From positions 1 through 39,806 of the forward strand of contig CANRJR010000018.1 in the NCBI GenBank assembly GCA_947631005.1: 39,806 nucleotides of DNA. Reading direction: 5' to 3'. Below, piece by piece: positions 7,718-15,056 of this stretch. A program made the translations under genes and the position numbers. The notes under the pieces are model-generated. The model had not been told where the DNA came from and did no database searches. It saw only the letters and a program-made list of their open reading frames with translations. Each line of letters starts with the position of its first letter. Positions within the stretch are counted from its first letter, which is position 1. Source of the stretch: an uncultured Clostridia bacterium. GTDB lineage: Bacteria > Bacillota > Clostridia > Christensenellales > Borkfalkiaceae.

Positions 7718-7920
7718 AAGTCAGCCTCCTCTTTTAAGATTTTCAAAATGTCCTGCTCGCTCCAACCGTCCGAACATATCCAGATGATCGTTGCCAGCGT
7801 TTCAAGCGATGCGCCCGCCTTGTTTCTCTCAAACATCATTCCGTACTGCGCGTTGTCGCCGTTCGTAAACCATTGATATTTGTTGCAGAGAGTGTAGAGC
7901 CGATTTGTTGAAAGTTTCAT
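7714..7920 (-). CDS. Small hypothetical protein (68 aa)
   Basis: Unrecognised, soluble and mostly helical in appearance. It starts with MKLSTNRLYTLCNKYQWFTN and ends with SEQDILKILKEEADL. Its stop overlaps the start of the PcfK/MutS-domain gene (ATGA), indicating translational coupling. AGGAGG-type sequence upstream supports the start at 7920. Short ORFs in this operon position are frequent in Clostridia conjugative elements, but I cannot assign a function. Confidence 0.65.
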   Translation of the reverse strand: MKLSTNRLYTLCNKYQWFTNGDNAQYGMMFERNKAGASLETLATIIWICSDGWSEQDILKILKEEADL

Positions 7921-7929
7921 GTTAGCCTC

Positions 7930-8418
7930 CTATGCTGTGATTTTCTTTTGCTCGTCCGCCGATTCTTCCTTGATCACTTCCGAGCCATGAATGCGTCGGA
8001 TCTCGTCAAGCGTCAGACGGTGCTTGCCTGTCGTGGGATCTTCCGCCCAAGCCCACGCTTTCTTGCCGTTACACCAGAAAAAGCCGAGTTCTTTCAGTTT
8101 GTCCTTGTATGCAAACGCATTGAATACCCATATCCATGCGCCGCATATCTCGATTTTACAGTTGAAGCCGATGATAGCATTGATAATGTCTTTGAAGCGG
8201 TCTGGAATATCTGTCTTTTTCTCTTTCGTGTAGGTCTTTCCGTCCGCCGTTTCGTGTATATTGCCGACGATTTTCAGAAGCTCGTCGTATTCGGCATTGA
8301 TCCGTTTCATAGCTTCAACGTCGCCGCCTCTGTCAGGGTGGTGCTTGAAAGCGAGTGCTTTATACTGCCGTTTCAGTTCTTCGACTGTCTTAACGTCTTT
8401 GAAAAATTTGTTTTTCAT
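7930..8418 (-). CDS. J-domain protein of the mobile element
   Basis: 162 residues. The N-terminal J domain (about 5-50) has TVEELKRQYKALAFKHHPDRGG with the HPD tripeptide at residues 27-29, which stimulates DnaK-type Hsp70 ATPases. The remaining 110 residues include an aromatic segment (ICGAWIWVFNAFA; FFWCNGKKAWAW) that resembles no DnaJ client domain I know. AAGGAG at good spacing supports the start at 8418. In mobile elements such proteins may recruit the host Hsp70 to replication or transfer complexes; that is inference. Confidence 0.8.
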   Translation of the reverse strand: MKNKFFKDVKTVEELKRQYKALAFKHHPDRGGDVEAMKRINAEYDELLKIVGNIHETADGKTYTKEKKTDIPDRFKDIINAIIGFNCKIEICGAWIWVFNAFAYKDKLKELGFFWCNGKKAWAWAEDPTTGKHRLTLDEIRRIHGSEVIKEESADEQKKITA

Positions 8419-8450
8419 TTGATTTCTCCTTGAGGTTTATTTTGAGATAA

Positions 8451-8479
8451 GAAAAAGCCCGCTCTTCGTCAGAACGGGC
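8451..8479 (-). terminator. Intrinsic terminator within the accessory operon
   Basis: On the minus strand GCCCG-TTCT...AGAG-CGGGC is followed by TTTTTC. It overlaps the end of the 76-residue ORF and would attenuate transcription before the J-domain gene, splitting the operon into upstream and downstream halves. Confidence 0.75.
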
Positions 8480-8699
8480 AACCGCGCCAGAGACGCTTGT
8501 ATTCAAGAAAAGTCTTGATAGGGACTATGAGCCATGTCACATCTTCGAGCAGGCGTTTTGTTCGTCTATCCTCTGTCGGGTGCGTTTCGTACCATCTCAC
8601 GCTCCATTCAGCCGAGGAATAGGTGTTTGTGATAAGGTAGAGCTTCATTTTTCGTTTGCCATATTGTTGGTAGTAAACCTTATAACCGTAATTCTTCAT
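8469..8699 (-). CDS. Small hypothetical protein (76 aa)
   Basis: Unrecognised. It is basic and aromatic-rich (MKNYGYKVYYQQYGKRKMKL; SSAEWSVRWYETHPTEDR; PIKTFLEYKRLWRGC). It follows the 62-residue ORF by 2 nt and lacks its own clear ribosome site, suggesting coupled translation. Its 3' end lies inside the terminator hairpin. There is no membrane segment. Confidence 0.6.
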   Translation of the reverse strand: MKNYGYKVYYQQYGKRKMKLYLITNTYSSAEWSVRWYETHPTEDRRTKRLLEDVTWLIVPIKTFLEYKRLWRGCPF

Positions 8700-8701
8700 G
8701 A

Positions 8702-8890
8702 TTATTTGCTTTCGTCGAGCGACGCAATGTCGATGTGTTTGCCCTTTAAGGCGTATTTTTCTCTGAACCGTCGCAAGGCTTCGTTCAGCGAATAGCCGAT
8801 GTACCGTTCTCGGATGTCTTTGCCGTCGTCGTCCGAATAGTGAAACACAAGTGCGCCGTAAAAGTTATGATAATATAAAATGTATCTCAT
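8702..8890 (-). CDS. Small hypothetical protein (62 aa)
   Basis: Unrecognised. Start MRYILYYHNFYGALVFHYSD is followed by a charged helix containing LNEALRRFREKYALKG. The ATG overlaps the stop of the upstream ORF (ATGA) and has a purine-rich GGGGTGG ribosome site. It is part of the leftward accessory operon of the element. Confidence 0.6.
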   Translation of the reverse strand: MRYILYYHNFYGALVFHYSDDDGKDIRERYIGYSLNEALRRFREKYALKGKHIDIASLDESK

Positions 8891-9105
8891 TCTACTACCA
8901 CCCCGTAAATATCATCTGCATAGTAGCATCCCGTGAAAAAGTTAAAAATCGCGTGACATTTGATCCCGTTATAATCGACGATATAATCATTGTCCCCGAC
9001 CTTTTCCAAGACGGTGATCTCTGCTTTTTGTAGAACGCATTGTGCCTTGATTGAGCGAATAGATATAAGCCATTGCTTTGTACATGATATATTTCTCCTT
9101 TTCAA
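8887..9105 (-). CDS. Small hypothetical protein, start unclear or frameshifted
   Basis: The open frame (72 codons from a TTG at 9105) has a convincing C-terminal part (VLQKAEITVLEKVGDNDY; ending DDIYGVVVE). However, the only good ribosome site (AAAGGAG) serves an ATG at 9085 in another frame. That frame reads MYKAMAYIYSLNQGTMRS and stops after 32 codons. A one-base shift near 9040-9055 would join MYKAMAYIYSLNQ to the long frame. The gene is therefore either a recent frameshift pseudogene, a shifted coding pair, or a TTG-started ORF. Its function is unknown. Confidence 0.5.
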   Translation of the reverse strand: MKRRNISCTKQWLISIRSIKAQCVLQKAEITVLEKVGDNDYIVDYNGIKCHAIFNFFTGCYYADDIYGVVVE

Positions 9106-9917
9106 TTATCGTATTGATAAAATCTTGTGTACTGCATGACGAACGCGGGCGTTTTCCATACGTCCCATATTTCGTTTGTCAATGTGTTCTGGTGCTTGAT
9201 AATAGCGGGAACGCCGGCAAGGGAGAGTTGCAAATAAGCCATATAGACGCATCGGATGTCGATGTCGCTGCATTCGATGAATGCGTTTCGGGCATAGTTC
9301 ACTCCTTTACTTTTCAACACATCCAATGCCGCAAGGGACATGACGCCGCTCCCACAGCACAGATCGCAAATTGTAAGGATCTCATTTTGCGCTTTATCGG
9401 CGTTTTCTCCCACCGTGACCCGCGCCATAAATTCTGCGATATGGAAAGGCGTAAATACTTGTCCCGCCTTATTGTTCGCTATATTCAGACGCATGAAGAT
9501 CTCTCCGAGATAGTCATTAAACGCTCCGTTGTCATAGACCACAGAAGATAAAAGAGCGAATACCTTTGCGAAGAGTTCGGGAAGTTTTCGCTGCTCTTCG
9601 GCTCGGTATCCGCTCATGATTTGTTTGTAACGTTCTTCGCGCTCGTCGTACTTGGTGAAGTCCACGGCGTTTGATATTGCGATAGCCCCGCAAGCGATGG
9701 TGTCCTCGAATATTTTTCCCGTACTGTAAGCTGTCGCCGCGCTTTGGAAGTCTTTTATGATTTCCTCTACGGTGGGGATACGGTATGGACACAGTTCGCG
9801 GTTTTCCTTTGGCGGTTCTCGCTGTTTCTCTGCCGTCTGCATGATTTGGGGAATTTCATCTGCGGTCGGTGGAGAAAGTTGGATATCGAATATGGAAAGC
9901 TGCTGTCCGTTTTTCAT
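9102..9917 (-). CDS. N6-methylase-like protein lacking the catalytic NPPY/F motif
   Basis: 271 residues from the ATG at 9917 (MKNGQQLSIFDIQ), chosen for the AAGGGAG site and the ATGA overlap with the DUF4326 gene. The N6-adenine methylase core has motif X (GQVFTPFHIAEFMARV) and AdoMet motif I (ICDLCCGSGVMSLAAL). After the third strand (AFIECSDIDIRCVYMAYLQL), where NPPY/F or DPPY should follow, the chain reads HQNTLTNEIWDVWKTPAF and ends without target-recognition sequence. The AdoMet pocket looks intact but catalysis is doubtful. It may be an element-borne anti-restriction or regulatory protein; this is inference. Confidence 0.75.
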   Translation of the reverse strand: MKNGQQLSIFDIQLSPPTADEIPQIMQTAEKQREPPKENRELCPYRIPTVEEIIKDFQSAATAYSTGKIFEDTIACGAIAISNAVDFTKYDEREERYKQIMSGYRAEEQRKLPELFAKVFALLSSVVYDNGAFNDYLGEIFMRLNIANNKAGQVFTPFHIAEFMARVTVGENADKAQNEILTICDLCCGSGVMSLAALDVLKSKGVNYARNAFIECSDIDIRCVYMAYLQLSLAGVPAIIKHQNTLTNEIWDVWKTPAFVMQYTRFYQYDN

Positions 9918-10228
9918 CGGTTGATCTCCCTTAAAAGCCAGCCCCTTATTGTTCGGGCATGGCAACGTTTGGGAGCGCACCAGCAGTACAGTTCGATATG
10001 TCCGTATTTCCGTAAGGCTTCCAGCATGGAATTGAGATATTTCACCGCCCTATCCGAATAGGTAATGAGTTTGCGGAAATACAGTTCGTACTTGTCACAC
10101 ACCTTGTCGCGCTCGCTCTCGTCGTGCATATAATAGGGATTGCCTACGGGCGTTCCCCGGTCTACACGGAATTGCCACGGCTCATTGTGAAATTCGTGAT
10201 TTCGCAGGTTCTTGATTTCGATGTTCAT
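9914..10228 (-). CDS. DUF4326 domain protein
   Basis: 104 residues with the signature of DUF4326: VDRGTPVGNPYYM near residue 24, ESERDKVCDKYELYF, and close to the end ELYCWCAPKRCHA. The conserved Cys/His cluster CWCAP..CH suggests a metal- or nucleotide-binding fold, but no function is established. The start at 10228 follows a GAGGAGG site, and the stop overlaps the methylase-like gene by 4 nt. Confidence 0.8.
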   Translation of the reverse strand: MNIEIKNLRNHEFHNEPWQFRVDRGTPVGNPYYMHDESERDKVCDKYELYFRKLITYSDRAVKYLNSMLEALRKYGHIELYCWCAPKRCHARTIRGWLLREINR

Positions 10229-10231
10229 TGT

Positions 10232-10492
10232 TCAGTCCTCCTCGATTTCCTCAAATTCGTCCACGGGTATCTTGTTTTCGTCAAAGATGCCGTACTCGAA
10301 GTAGAGCGCGTCGTCCTCACTTTTCAGGTCGAACGTCTGAACGCTCAATCTTCCTTGATTGGAAATGTTCACGGTGATAAGCCGTCTTTCAAAATCAATT
10401 CCGATGATATTGAAAGTGATGAAGTGGTCGGTATCATAGAGCTGAAACTCTCTCATGAAATACCTTTTGTTTTGAGAAACTGCGTTTTCCAT
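10232..10492 (-). CDS. Hypothetical protein, first gene of the accessory operon (86 aa)
   Basis: Unrecognised acidic protein from the ATG at 10492 (MENAVSQNKRYFMREFQLYD), with GGAGG about 9 nt upstream. The frame extends further upstream without a ribosome site, so the shorter form is preferred. Alternating strands (HFITFNIIGIDF; RLITVNISNQG; LSVQTFDL) suggest a small beta fold with an acidic tail (PVDEFEEIEED). It precedes DUF4326 by 3 nt. Confidence 0.6.
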   Translation of the reverse strand: MENAVSQNKRYFMREFQLYDTDHFITFNIIGIDFERRLITVNISNQGRLSVQTFDLKSEDDALYFEYGIFDENKIPVDEFEEIEED

Positions 10493-10588
10493 TTTGGAAA
10501 CCTCCGATATTTTATTTTGCCTTTCGGCAGGGCAGCAGTAGCACGGGATTGATTGAGATAAAACAGCAATGGAAGGATGGCACAGGGG

Positions 10589-10707
10589 GAAGTCAACGAA
10601 AGAGGGAGAAACAAAATTGTTGCGCAAAAAAAAGCCGGGCGTAAGCCCGGTATCGGAAATCTGGTATAAGTGGGATGTGAACGCAAGAATTTTGCCCCGT
10701 TGACTTC
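10589..10707. repeat. Inverted repeat at the right edge of the element operon
   Basis: GAAGTCAACG (10589-10598) is repeated inverted as CGTTGACTTC (10698-10707), which contains the -35 of the rightward promoter. The copies bracket a leftward terminator hairpin. It marks a plausible boundary region of the mobile segment, but no attachment core could be proved. Confidence 0.35.
10626..10650 (-). terminator. Leftward intrinsic terminator
   Basis: On the minus strand CCGGGC-ttac-GCCCGG (10650-10635) is followed by GCTTTTTTTT. It would stop transcription arriving from the right before the accessory operon. Confidence 0.8.
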
Positions 10708-10728
10708 TCTCCAAGACTGTGCTACAAT
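10700..10728 (+). promoter_or_regulatory. Strong sigma-A promoter for a leader/ncRNA transcript
   Basis: -35 TTGACT (10700-10705), 17-nt spacer, -10 TACAAT (10723-10728). The predicted start near 10735 leads into a short ORF with its own ribosome site and then into terminator-like hairpins. No ordinary gene is directly downstream. Confidence 0.75.
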
Positions 10729-10763
10729 AGCCCAAGACGAAACGGCAAAAATTAAGGAGAAAA

Positions 10764-10799
10764 ATGATTGTCTTTTCGGCTTTCCGCTCGTCCGAATAG
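10764..10799 (+). CDS. 11-residue leader ORF
   Basis: AAGGAG (10754-10759) is followed 4 nt later by ATG and 11 sense codons (MIVFSAFRSSE), then TAG. Its last codons form the 5' arm of a hairpin (GTCCGAA 10790-10796 with TTCGGAC 10809-10815). The 3' arm of that hairpin overlaps GACC (10813-10816), which can instead pair with GGTC (10824-10827). The order promoter, mini-ORF, exclusive hairpins, terminator resembles an attenuator. It could also be the stub of a gene truncated by insertion. Confidence 0.4.
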   Translation: MIVFSAFRSSE

Positions 10800-10836
10800 G
10801 GTGTTCTGTTCGGACCTTGTGCGGGTCACCATGAAA

Positions 10837-10888
10837 AATGCTCACTCTTTTGAGTGAGCATTTTCCATGTTTTACCTGCGCGGGCAGT
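10837..10888 (+). repeat. 52-bp direct repeat, copy 1, with terminator-like hairpin
   Basis: Contains TGCTCACTC-tttt-GAGTGAGCA followed by TTTTCC, then a constant tail with CATGTTTTACCTGC and a small CTGC/GCAG hairpin. It is identical to 10992-11043 at 50 of 52 positions. The hairpin is a good intrinsic terminator for the promoter at 10700. Confidence 0.7.
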
Positions 10889-10991
10889 AGATGAACGCAC
10901 CGGGTTCGCCCCGACCAAAGTTTCTATTTGTAGTCCAAGGTCGGCACGAGCGGGCATATCCCGCGAAGTATTCCCGCGTCGATTTTACAGC

Positions 10992-11043
10992 AATGCTCAC
11001 TCTTTTGAGTGAGCGTTTTTCATGTTTTACCTGCGCGGGCAGT
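10992..11043 (+). repeat. 52-bp direct repeat, copy 2, with terminator-like hairpin
   Basis: Second copy, starting 155 bp after the first. The two differences (G for A and T for C) lie just after the stem, within the T-rich part. The 103 bp between copies contains further hairpins, including GCGGG-cata-TCCCGC, and no ORF. The rest of 10493-11268 shows no coding signal beyond the features listed. Confidence 0.7.
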
Positions 11044-11150
11044 GAAAACTTATATCATATCTGATGTTTCTTATGCTTGGGGTGGCTGTCTGCAAATATG
11101 CCCATCAAAACATAAAATCATTTCGGATCGGATAGAAAGCTAATAGCCTC

Positions 11151-11179
11151 TTGCTTTTTCGGGGAAAATCTGCTAATAT
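11151..11179 (+). promoter_or_regulatory. Extended -10 promoter of the C1 protease gene
   Basis: -35 TTGCTT (11151-11156), 17-nt spacer ending TGC, -10 TAATAT (11174-11179). The TGn extension strengthens the -10. The predicted leader is about 80 nt before the ATG at 11269. Confidence 0.6.
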
Positions 11180-11268
11180 AGTGATTGTAGAGATACGGAA
11201 ACTTTTATCCATCGCATGGATTGTCGGATACCGTGCGGCGTCATTTTTGAGGGAGGCTAAAAAACCCT

Positions 11269-14200
11269 ATGAAAACAATGTGGAAAAAGCATGCGCGTTT
11301 GCAGATATTTTCCCGCATGAATGGACATGCACGAACCTGTTTTTTGATTATGGTCTTATTTCAAGCGTTTTTCCTGACGCTTGGAGCTGGTTTTTTGATC
11401 GGAATCAAAAAGCCAGCCGAGCGCGCCGCCGCGCTCATCCAAGGCGCGGAAGTCACCGAAGAAGCCCCGAAAGAACTTGCGGACTTACAGCATGCGGGAG
11501 ACGAACAGCTGACCTATTGGGCGGATCATCTATCCAAATTCGACGGGCGGGAGTTCGGATATATCACGCCTGCGAGAAGTCAAGGAACAAGAAATACTTG
11601 CTGGGCATATGCGGCGGTCGGGGCGGTTGAGGCAAGCATCCTGCGCGAAGGGATCAATCAAAATGCGACGAAATACAACCTCGATTTCGATGAAACGATC
11701 GCGGCATACACGCGCCATACCCGTGACGGCGAACAGGACCCTCTGCTATTGACGACAAACGATACATATGATTTCGGAAGATGGAATCAGGGGGACAACG
11801 CCGTAAACGCTTTCGCGATCATGACGCAGGGCTACACGCTTTTACGCGAAAATTCCTTTCATCCGTCCGTCGATGTAAGCAAAATCAAAAGTTGCCTTCA
11901 ACAGTCCGAATATTATGTTCAAAGCTATCAAAGCATTCCGTACGACAAAAACGCGATCAAACGCGCTGTTTTGCAATATGGCGCGGTGACGTTTAATTAC
12001 AGCGCGCCGTCCCGTAAAAAATATTATGACCCCTATGCCGCGTCAAACCATACTTCAATCATTGTCGGCTGGGACGACAGCGTAAAGAGTTCGGAATTTT
12101 CTCCGCGCCAACCCCAAGGCGACGGAGCGTGGATCATTAAAAACAGCTGGGGAAACGATCAATTTAACGGCGGATACGGCGAGATCAACGGAACGTGGTG
12201 CTATTACATCTCCTATGAATTGCCCATCGGAGGGTTATATTCCGTGGATTTGGCAATGAAAGAGGACTATCAAAATCTTTATTATTATGACGGCAATATA
12301 ACGGGCACTCTACAAAAATATTATGCCGAATCGCAAGCGGCGATTTATGAGGCAAAACTTTCAAGCCCTACCAAGCAGGAACAGTTAAAAGCCGTTATGA
12401 TATCCGTGCCGCAGGAAGATTTGAACGTCAACATCAAGATCTATAAAAACTTAAAGGTAAATCCCGGCAATGTGAACGATCCGATCAATCAACCAAACCA
12501 AGGCGTTCCCGTTGCGGAAATGGATACGCATCTCGAACGAAGCGGAATGCACACCATCGACCTCAAAACCCCCGTCGCACTTGAACAGGGCGAATACTTC
12601 TCGGTTGTGGTTAGCTGTAAAAGCCGCTACGGCACTTCGGTTGCGGTGAATTGTGCGGTCGACAACAGCGCGTCGGTTAACGACATGACGTATTATTTCT
12701 ATAACGGGAAGTGGACCAGTTATAAAAACAGCAACTCCTATGCCGACGCATCCTTCGTCAATCAGTCTTGCAGGATCAGAGCGATCACGAACACCGTCGA
12801 TCGTGAAAGAAATTTGGGCAAAAACTTAAAATATGCCCGTGTGGAAATCGCAAACAGACTTGTCTATTATAAAAAAGGCGAGCAGTCCGTTCCCGAGCTT
12901 CAAGTCTATTTGGGCGACAATTTGCTTATCAAAGACAAAGATTACAGGGTGGAAGTACAAGAGATCGTCTCCCCCGGCATGGCGACCGTAAAAATGACGG
13001 GCATGGGCGAATATCAAGGCGTGAGGACGACGTATTTCGAAGTCGCAAAACCGCAAAGTCCGCCCGATGAGATGGGCGGCACGGTCGACGTCTACAACAA
13101 CGTGACCGACTTGCACGACATCGCGCTCCCCGTCGATTGGGAATGGGTGGATGAAAACAGAAAACTCGACGTCGGCATGTCCAACCTCGTGTCCATCAAA
13201 TATGTAGGCGCAGACAAGGATTTCTATCAAAATTTGACCCGCGATTTTTATATCAACAAAATCGCGCAAGATCCGCCCGCCGACATCGACATTTCCCATG
13301 CCGAAGTGGAAATCGAGGGAGTTTACGCATATACGGGCGCGCAAATCGAGCCGCGCATGCGGGTGATTTGTCAGAACAAAGTTCTTCATCGCGATATTGA
13401 TTTTACTTTGACATTCCAAAACAACGTCCGTGCAGGGACAGCCACGGTGACCATTCAAGGATTCGGGCGTTATTTCGATCAAATCAGTCTGGATTTCGAG
13501 ATCCATAAGGCGGATCACCCCGCGCAAATGCCCCCCTCTTCCATGACCGTCGGCAGAAAAACAAAGAGCTTGCAGTCGGTCGCTTTAACAGACGGTTGGC
13601 AGTGGGAAGCACCGAATACGGAGATCGATCGGGAGAGCATACAAGCGTGGGCGGTGTATTCCGATACGGTAAATTACGAAAATTATCGCACGGAGATCAC
13701 GCTCACCAAAGAGCTGCCCAAGGATATTGCGGGGTTGCAAATCGAACTCGGCGTGCTGTCTTTCGTCTATAACGGGACAGAGCAAACGCCGAATATCGTT
13801 GCAACCGACGGCGAATGGACGCTCGTTTCGGGCGTGGACTTCGACGTCGAATACCAAAACAACAAAAATGCGGGTCAAGCAAGCGTGACCGTAAAGGGCA
13901 AAAACGATTACAGGGGCTCAAAAACGTTCACGTTTACCATCGAACGGGCGGAAAGGCAAAACTTTCGGGTCGTATTCGCGGGCTGGACGTACGGAGACGC
14001 GACGACGCCCGATCCGCATGCGGAAGGAGAAATGGAAATTTCCGCGGTGACTTACACGTATTCAGACGCCGAAAACGGCGTTTACACGGATAGCAAGCCG
14101 ACGAGCGCAGGCGTCTATTGGATCAAAGCCGAGATCGAGTCCTCGCAAAATTACCGATCGGCGGTGGCAAAGGCAGAATTTACGATTGCGAAAGCCGCTT

Positions 14201-14958
14201 CTCCCGCGCAAATGCCCCCCTCTTCCATGACCGTCGGCAGAAAAACAAAGAGCTTGCAGTCGGTCGCTTTGACGGACGGTTGGCAGTGGGAAACACCGAA
14301 CACGGAGATCGATCGGGAGAGCATGCAAGCGTGGGCGGTGTATTCCGATACGGTAAATTATGAAAACTATCGTACGGAGATCACGCTCACCAAAGAGCCG
14401 CCAAAGGACGTTGCGGGGTTGCAGGTCCAACTCGAAGTACTGTCTTTCGTCTATAACGGGACGGAACAAACGCCGAATATCATAGCAAGCGACGGCGAAC
14501 TTTCGCTCATTGCGGGCATTGACTTCGACGTCGAATACCAAAACAATAAAAATGCGGGTTCGGGCAAAGCCGTCGTGACATTCAAAAACGATTACAGCGG
14601 CACAAAAGAGCTTGTTTTCACCATTGAACAGGCGGAAAAGCCGACCGCAGACACGACGATCCGTTGTTCCGAAAAGGCGACGACACTATCCGATATTTCA
14701 CTTCCCGACGGATTCGTCTGGGAGGACGGAAGCGTAAAAATTTCGGAAAACAGGCTGACCGCGAAAGCGATCTATCGAGGCGATGATGCGGGCAACTACA
14801 AAACGACCGAACTGTATTTCGACATTATCATCGAAGAACAAGCACAGCCCGATCGACAAACAGATTTGACGTGGCTCGCAATCGCGATCCCCGTTTCGGT
14901 TTTGACAGTCGCAGGGCTGGGATTCGCGCTCGCAAGGCGCAAGCGCAAAAAAACGTAA
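11269..14958 (+). CDS. Secreted, membrane-anchored papain-family (C1A) cysteine protease with MBG-like repeats
   Basis: 1229 residues. An N-terminal signal/TM segment covers about 23-46. The C1A peptidase domain has Gln105, catalytic Cys111 (NTCWAYA), His261 (NHTSIIVGW) and Asn292 (KNSWG). A lectin-like beta domain of the kind often found after clostridial C1A domains follows (about 330-510). Then come tandem MBG-like beta repeats (VYNGTEQTPNI; VEYQNNKNAG) and a C-terminal TM helix with an RRKRKK tail, so the enzyme faces outward and is held by the membrane rather than sortase. A unit of 228 residues is nearly duplicated (from 13521 and from 14205). GGGAGG supports the start; an ATG three codons later is possible. 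Substrate unknown, probably extracellular protein. Confidence 0.88.
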   Translation: MKTMWKKHARLQIFSRMNGHARTCFLIMVLFQAFFLTLGAGFLIGIKKPAERAAALIQGAEVTEEAPKELADLQHAGDEQLTYWADHLSKFDGREFGYITPARSQGTRNTCWAYAAVGAVEASILREGINQNATKYNLDFDETIAAYTRHTRDGEQDPLLLTTNDTYDFGRWNQGDNAVNAFAIMTQGYTLLRENSFHPSVDVSKIKSCLQQSEYYVQSYQSIPYDKNAIKRAVLQYGAVTFNYSAPSRKKYYDPYAASNHTSIIVGWDDSVKSSEFSPRQPQGDGAWIIKNSWGNDQFNGGYGEINGTWCYYISYELPIGGLYSVDLAMKEDYQNLYYYDGNITGTLQKYYAESQAAIYEAKLSSPTKQEQLKAVMISVPQEDLNVNIKIYKNLKVNPGNVNDPINQPNQGVPVAEMDTHLERSGMHTIDLKTPVALEQGEYFSVVVSCKSRYGTSVAVNCAVDNSASVNDMTYYFYNGKWTSYKNSNSYADASFVNQSCRIRAITNTVDRERNLGKNLKYARVEIANRLVYYKKGEQSVPELQVYLGDNLLIKDKDYRVEVQEIVSPGMATVKMTGMGEYQGVRTTYFEVAKPQSPPDEMGGTVDVYNNVTDLHDIALPVDWEWVDENRKLDVGMSNLVSIKYVGADKDFYQNLTRDFYINKIAQDPPADIDISHAEVEIEGVYAYTGAQIEPRMRVICQNKVLHRDIDFTLTFQNNVRAGTATVTIQGFGRYFDQISLDFEIHKADHPAQMPPSSMTVGRKTKSLQSVALTDGWQWEAPNTEIDRESIQAWAVYSDTVNYENYRTEITLTKELPKDIAGLQIELGVLSFVYNGTEQTPNIVATDGEWTLVSGVDFDVEYQNNKNAGQASVTVKGKNDYRGSKTFTFTIERAERQNFRVVFAGWTYGDATTPDPHAEGEMEISAVTYTYSDAENGVYTDSKPTSAGVYWIKAEIESSQNYRSAVAKAEFTIAKAASPAQMPPSSMTVGRKTKSLQSVALTDGWQWETPNTEIDRESMQAWAVYSDTVNYENYRTEITLTKEPPKDVAGLQVQLEVLSFVYNGTEQTPNIIASDGELSLIAGIDFDVEYQNNKNAGSGKAVVTFKNDYSGTKELVFTIEQAEKPTADTTIRCSEKATTLSDISLPDGFVWEDGSVKISENRLTAKAIYRGDDAGNYKTTELYFDIIIEEQAQPDRQTDLTWLAIAIPVSVLTVAGLGFALARRKRKKT
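13521..14580 (+). repeat. In-frame 684-bp internal duplication in the protease gene
   Basis: The segment beginning CGCGCAAATGCCCCC at 13521 recurs at 14205, exactly 684 bp (228 codons) later. The first 125 or so residues of each copy are nearly identical (PAQMPPSSMTVGRKTKSLQS shared), and most differences are conservative. High nucleotide identity implies recent duplication or gene conversion, so the repeat number may vary between strains. Confidence 0.85.
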
Positions 14959-15056
14959 CATTCCATGGACATGCGGTCGCATCATCGCCCCACCAAGTGC
15001 AGGAATCGAGAAACAGGAAACGATAAACAGAAACGATCATAAAACGGGGGATCATT

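Noticed and set aside
10889..10991. tRNA fragment (GGTTCG) between the 52-bp repeats as an integration target
   Set aside because: No cloverleaf or CCA-end pairing could be drawn; GGTTCG sits in a short GC hairpin.
10837..11043. 52-bp direct repeats as attL/attR of the serine-recombinase element
   Set aside because: They are only 155 bp apart with no element between them, and their core is a terminator hairpin. Serine-recombinase attachment sites share only a very short core.
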